Shown here piece by piece: positions 60,859-64,000 of a DNA stretch of 64,000 nucleotides. The translations under genes were made by a program, and so were the position numbers. A model generated the notes under the pieces. That model was given only the letters and a program-made list of their open reading frames with translations, had not been told where the DNA came from and did no database searches. Positions within the stretch are counted from its first letter, which is position 1; each line of letters begins with the position of its first letter. This DNA comes from Bradyrhizobium sp. WSM1743 (lineage in GTDB: Bacteria; Pseudomonadota; Alphaproteobacteria; Rhizobiales; Xanthobacteraceae). Location of the stretch: the NCBI RefSeq assembly GCF_000473065.1, contig NZ_AXAZ01000002.1, forward strand, positions 302,588 to 366,587, given 5' to 3'.

Positions 60859-63000
60859 ATGGTCGACGTCACCGCGGGACAGGGCGTAGGCAGCGCGAAG
60901 CCCGGCATCCCCTCCCTCAACGAGATCGTCAACATCCTCAAGCGCGGCGACATCGCGCTGGCGCTCGGCATCCTCACCATCCTGGTGGTGCTGATCCTGC
61001 CCCTGCCCGCGATCGTGCTGGATCTGTTCCTGGCGATCTCGATCACGCTCTCGATCCTGATCCTGATGACGTCGCTGTTCATCCAGGCGCCGCTCGAATT
61101 CTCGGCCTTCCCGACCATCCTGCTAATCTCGACCATGCTGCGCCTGTCGCTCAACATGGCCTCGACCCGCCTGATCCTGTCGCACGGGCACGAGGGCACG
61201 GCCGCCGCAGGTCACGTCATCGAGGCGTTCGGCAGCTTCGTGATGGGCGGCAATTTCGTCATCGGCATCATCGTCTTCGCCATCCTGATCATCGTCAATT
61301 TCGTCGTCATCACCAAGGGTTCGGGCCGCATCGCCGAGGTCGCCGCGCGCTTCCATCTCGACGCCATGCCCGGCAAGCAGATGGCGATCGACGCCGACCT
61401 GTCCGCCGGCCTGATCGACGAGAAGGTCGCCAAGGAACGGCGCAAGGAGCTGGAGGACGAGAGCGGCTTCTTCGGCGCCATGGACGGTGCCTCCAAATTC
61501 GTCCGCGGCGATGCCATCGCCGGCCTCCTGATCGTCTTCATCAACGTCGTCGGCGGCATGATCATCGGCGTCGCGCAGCAGGGCATGTCCTTCGCCGATG
61601 CCGGGCGCAGTTACACGCTGCTGACGGTCGGTGACGGCCTCGTCACCCAGGTGCCCGCGCTGATCGTCTCGACCGCGGCCGGCCTGCTCGTCTCCAAGGC
61701 CGGCGTCTCCGGGGCCGCCGACAAGGCGCTGATGAAGCAGTTCTCCGGCTATCCGCAGGCGCTGGCGATGTCCTCCGCGGTTATGCTGGTGCTGGCGGCG
61801 CTGCCGGGTATTCCGACCATCCCCTTCCTGGCGCTCGGCGCCGGCGCCGGTGCGCTGGCCTGGCATGCCCGCAACCACAAGAAGACCGCCGTCAAGGCCG
61901 AGGAAGCCGCCAAGGCCGCGCCCGCGCCGGGCATGCCGGGTGCGCCCGGCGCTGCCGCGACTGAAGAGCCGATCTCGGCCGCGCTCAAGATCGACGACCT
62001 CAAGATCGAGCTCGGCTATGCGCTGCTGCCGCTGGTCAACGGCCCTGATGGCACCGACCGTCTCACCGAGCAGATCAAGGCGCTGCGCCGCTCGCTCGCG
62101 ATCGAGATGGGCTTCGTGATGCCGGCGGTGCGCATCCTCGACAACGTCCAGCTCGAGGCCAACACCTACATCATCAAGATCAAGGAGGTCGACGCCGGCA
62201 CCGGCAAGATCTGGCCGAACCAGTTCATGGTCATGGACCCCGGCGGCAACCAGGTGCAGGTGCCCGGCATCCACACCACCGAGCCGACCTTCGGCCTGCC
62301 CGCGACCTGGGTCGACGCCAGCCTCAAGGAGGAGGCCTCGCTCAAGGGCTACACCGTCGTCGACGCCGCGACCGTGCTCTCGACCCATCTCACCGAGCTG
62401 CTCAAGGCCAACATGTCGGACCTCTTGTCCTATGGCGAGGTGCAGAAGCTGCTCAAGGAGCTGCCGAAGGAGCAGAGCGAATTGGTCAAGGACATCGTCC
62501 CGGGCCAGGTCACGGTCTCCGGCATCCAGCGCGTGCTGCAGCTCTTGCTCGCCGAGCGCATCTCGATCCGCGACCTCTCCACCATCCTCGAAGGCATCGC
62601 GGATTCGCTCGCCTTCTCGCGCAATCCGGCGACCATGGTCGAGCACGTCCGCGCGCGTCTCGCGCGGCAGATCTGCGCGCAAAACACCTCCTACAACGGC
62701 TATCTGCCGCTGATCGCACTGTCGGCGAAATGGGAGCAGGCCTTCGCCGAATCCATCATCGGCCAGGGCGAGGAGCGCAGCCTCGCGATGCAGCCCTCCA
62801 AACTGTCGGAGTTCATGACCGCCGTGCGCGAGGCCTTCGAGCGCGCCGCCCGCGAAGGCGAGGCGCCGGTGCTGGTCACCTCTGCGGCGATTCGTCCGTT
62901 TGTGCGGTCCCTGGTGGAGCGGTTCCGGGCCCAGACCACCGTGCTGTCGCAGGCCGAAATCCACCCCAGGGCGAGGTTGAAAACGGTCGGAAGCATCTGA
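60859..63000 (+). CDS. flhA: Flagellar biosynthesis protein FlhA
   Basis: 713 residues from ATG 60859. The N-terminal half has eight or so membrane helices with the FHIPEP signature region (FLAISITLSILILMTSLFIQ, PLEFSAFPTILLISTMLRLS, LNMASTRLILSHGHEG). The cytoplasmic half (from about 330) carries the chaperone-docking domain (ILDNVQLEANTYIIKIKEVD; YGEVQKLLKELPKEQSELVK). It forms the export gate of the flagellar type III system. Other flagellar genes are not in the window. ATG 60859 with GGGGAGG eight bases upstream is preferred to the upstream in-frame start 60757. Confidence 0.95.
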   Translation: MVDVTAGQGVGSAKPGIPSLNEIVNILKRGDIALALGILTILVVLILPLPAIVLDLFLAISITLSILILMTSLFIQAPLEFSAFPTILLISTMLRLSLNMASTRLILSHGHEGTAAAGHVIEAFGSFVMGGNFVIGIIVFAILIIVNFVVITKGSGRIAEVAARFHLDAMPGKQMAIDADLSAGLIDEKVAKERRKELEDESGFFGAMDGASKFVRGDAIAGLLIVFINVVGGMIIGVAQQGMSFADAGRSYTLLTVGDGLVTQVPALIVSTAAGLLVSKAGVSGAADKALMKQFSGYPQALAMSSAVMLVLAALPGIPTIPFLALGAGAGALAWHARNHKKTAVKAEEAAKAAPAPGMPGAPGAAATEEPISAALKIDDLKIELGYALLPLVNGPDGTDRLTEQIKALRRSLAIEMGFVMPAVRILDNVQLEANTYIIKIKEVDAGTGKIWPNQFMVMDPGGNQVQVPGIHTTEPTFGLPATWVDASLKEEASLKGYTVVDAATVLSTHLTELLKANMSDLLSYGEVQKLLKELPKEQSELVKDIVPGQVTVSGIQRVLQLLLAERISIRDLSTILEGIADSLAFSRNPATMVEHVRARLARQICAQNTSYNGYLPLIALSAKWEQAFAESIIGQGEERSLAMQPSKLSEFMTAVREAFERAAREGEAPVLVTSAAIRPFVRSLVERFRAQTTVLSQAEIHPRARLKTVGSI

Positions 63001-63195
63001 TTTGCCTTAAGAAGCCGTGTGTTTTTCGGCCACAGGCAAATGGTTTTTGAGTTCCTGGCGCCTGGTCGACCAAGGGGAGAAAAAACGCCTGGCAGGCACA
63101 TTACAGCTTTGAAATAATTATAAAAAAGAACGATCAGGGGATCGCTTTTGATCGCGATCTTTCACGTCCTGTCACGCCCTTGTGATCGCCTCTTG

Positions 63196-63221
63196 GGAAC
63201 GAATCCCCCCAATACTAGGTT
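63196..63221 (+). promoter_or_regulatory. Candidate EcfG-type promoter for the small membrane protein
   Basis: GGAAC at 63196-63200, 17 bases, GGTT at 63218-63221: near-consensus for the alphaproteobacterial stress sigma factor EcfG. It lies 74 bases before the start of the 66-residue gene. Confidence 0.45.
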
Positions 63222-63295
63222 GTTGGGCACCGGAAGCATGAACCTGCCTGAACGGGCTGGCGACCACTTCGGGTAGATGGCGGCAGGAGGCTTCC

Positions 63296-63496
63296 ATGAA
63301 CCACTCGATCTACAGCGCCGATCGCTCGACCCATGTGAAGATTGTGGTCGTGGCGCTCGTCGCAGGGATCGCGGTGGCGGGCCTCGGCATGACGGCGCGC
63401 TCGGGTTCGGATGAAGGCCTGACCCAGACCGCCCGCGTCATCAAGGCCGGCAAGCCGGTCGTTGTCACCAGTTCGAACGCGTCCCTCGTTCGCTGA
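63296..63496 (+). CDS. Small single-span membrane protein, 66 residues
   Basis: It begins MNHSIYSADRSTHVKIVVVA, with one hydrophobic helix (VKIVVVALVAGIAVAGLGMT) and a short tail (RVIKAGKPVVVTSSNASLVR). An AGGAGG ribosome site lies five bases upstream. A candidate EcfG promoter and a strong terminator frame it, so it is a monocistronic unit. Similar short proteins appear to be common in Bradyrhizobium; function is unknown. Confidence 0.75.
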   Translation: MNHSIYSADRSTHVKIVVVALVAGIAVAGLGMTARSGSDEGLTQTARVIKAGKPVVVTSSNASLVR

Positions 63497-63593
63497 GGAG
63501 ATCTGACGAGTTTTGTGAATTCACGCGGCTCTTTACCAGCCCCCCAAAGTCGCCACGTGGATATGTAGACGACCCCAACCCCAAGTCGACTAC

Positions 63594-63624
63594 AGAAAGC
63601 GCCCGCCCCCCACGGGCGCTTTCT
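63594..63624. terminator. Strong hairpin terminator
   Basis: AGAAAGCGCCCG, seven-base C-rich loop, CGGGCGCTTTCT: a perfect twelve-base stem about 100 bases after the small membrane protein gene. Confidence 0.8.
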
Positions 63625-63680
63625 CATGTCTGGGGTATGCCGCTTTATGGCCGGAGCGTGCCGATCCGCCATTCTCTCCT

Positions 63681-63822
63681 CCCGTGTCCCGGACGCGCTG
63701 CAACGCTCTTGGCGTTGCTGCGCACAGCCGGGACCCGGCAGCCCCACGGTAATGCCGAGACATGGGCCCCGGCTCGGCAGCGCAGCGTCGAAAAGACGCT
63801 GCGCTGCGTCCGGGGCACGAGA
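63681..63822. repeat. Inverted-end dispersed repeat
   Basis: Left end CCCGTGTCCCGGACGCGCTG pairs with right end GCTGCGTCCGGGGCACGAG; a second hairpin AGCGCAGCGTC..GACGCTGCGCT lies near the right end. Confidence 0.7.
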
Positions 63823-63853
63823 GCGGGGTGATGGGGCGCAGTTGCTTCCACGT

Positions 63854-63940
63854 CGTCATTGCGAGCGAAGCGAAGCAATCCAGAGTGCCTCCGCGGAGGG
63901 ATTCTGGATTGCTTCGTCGCAAGGGCTCCTCGCAATGACG
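63854..63940. repeat. Long palindromic rhizobial-type repeat
   Basis: CGTCATTGCGAGCGAAGCGA at the left and CGTCGCAAGG..CGCAATGACG at the right, with AATCCAGA / TCTGGATT and a CCTCCGCGGAGG hairpin inside. This CGTCATTGCGAG form is widespread in Bradyrhizobium and relatives. Confidence 0.8.
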
Positions 63941-64000
63941 GAGTGTGGGGTGACGGGGTCGCTTCATCATTCGCATTCATCGCAGACACGCCCTCGTATC

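Larger units (their letters stand above)
63497..64000. other. Gene-free end of window with terminator and repeats
   Basis: No supported gene. It contains the hairpin terminator at 63594-63624 and two dispersed repeats. The open frames on both strands are translations of those repeats (for example SLRGALATKQSR-type peptides), which are typical artefacts. Confidence 0.6.

Noticed and set aside
63130..63165. Cluster of four GATC sites after flhA
   Set aside because: Could be chance in a short low-GC segment; no known Dam-type regulation in this group and no symmetrical operator.
1..64000. tRNA, rRNA, CRISPR arrays, transposases and prophage genes
   Set aside because: Intergenic regions were read for cloverleaf, spacer-repeat and transposase signatures; none was found. 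The intergenic repeats are palindromic elements without coding capacity.

Overview
The window reads as a chromosomal segment of a high-GC alphaproteobacterium, most likely Bradyrhizobium or a close relative in the Nitrobacteraceae. This is inferred from protein style (MASE1 kinase, several class III cyclases, DUF6894, a solitary flhA), from two candidate EcfG-type stress promoters (GGAAC-N16/17-sGTT), and from palindromic dispersed repeats between genes. No rRNA, tRNA, CRISPR array or intact insertion sequence was seen. No database search was possible; family names rest on motifs read by eye.

Layout. 1-6 kb: a DNA ligase relic, a MASE1 hybrid histidine kinase facing a LuxR-type response regulator, and an OpgC-like membrane protein whose tail runs into an antisense dihydroxyacetone kinase relic. 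6-12 kb: three class III nucleotide cyclases with a HutD-like protein and small hypotheticals. 12-14.7 kb: a bufferin-type operon (DUF2282 precursor, DUF692/MNIO enzyme, DUF2063 partner, DoxX), a recently described copper-binding modified-peptide system. 14.8-22.2 kb: methyltransferase, L,D-transpeptidase, flippase, GH10 xylanase, DUF6492 glycosyltransferase-like protein and PCMT-like methyltransferase. 22-33.5 kb: a 1154-aa SAM-cyclase-ATPase-TPR signalling protein divergent from a 2147-aa NRPS, followed by a lysine-tailed 56-aa protein and a phosphopantetheinyl transferase.

33.8-38.6 kb: acetylpolyamine-amidohydrolase-like deacetylase, SMP-30-like protein, a frameshifted PQQ/cytochrome c dehydrogenase and two small proteins. 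38.9-48.7 kb: amine and amino-acid catabolism (gamma-glutamyltransferase, FAD amine oxidase, polar amino-acid ABC transporter, D-amino-acid dehydrogenase, omega-aminotransferase) with two XRE-cupin regulators and a His-rich secreted peptide. 48.9-53.6 kb: a three-subunit molybdenum hydroxylase and a divergent TetR regulator. 53.7-56 kb: barstar-like protein, DUF4864 protein and an MFS carrier. 56.1-60.5 kb: a copper-handling operon (His-rich protein, lipoprotein, TolC-type protein, multicopper oxidase, cupredoxin, CusF-like). 60.9-64 kb: flhA, a small membrane protein, a terminator and repeats.

The most distinctive locus is the NRPS/microprotein/PPTase set. An acyl-CoA-synthetase-like loader and one amino-acid-type module end in a condensation domain with no thioesterase. 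The second adenylation domain has Val where the Asp that usually holds the alpha-amino group is expected. Two separate copper systems (bufferin operon and multicopper oxidase operon) in one window are the second theme; a cluster of four cyclases is the third.
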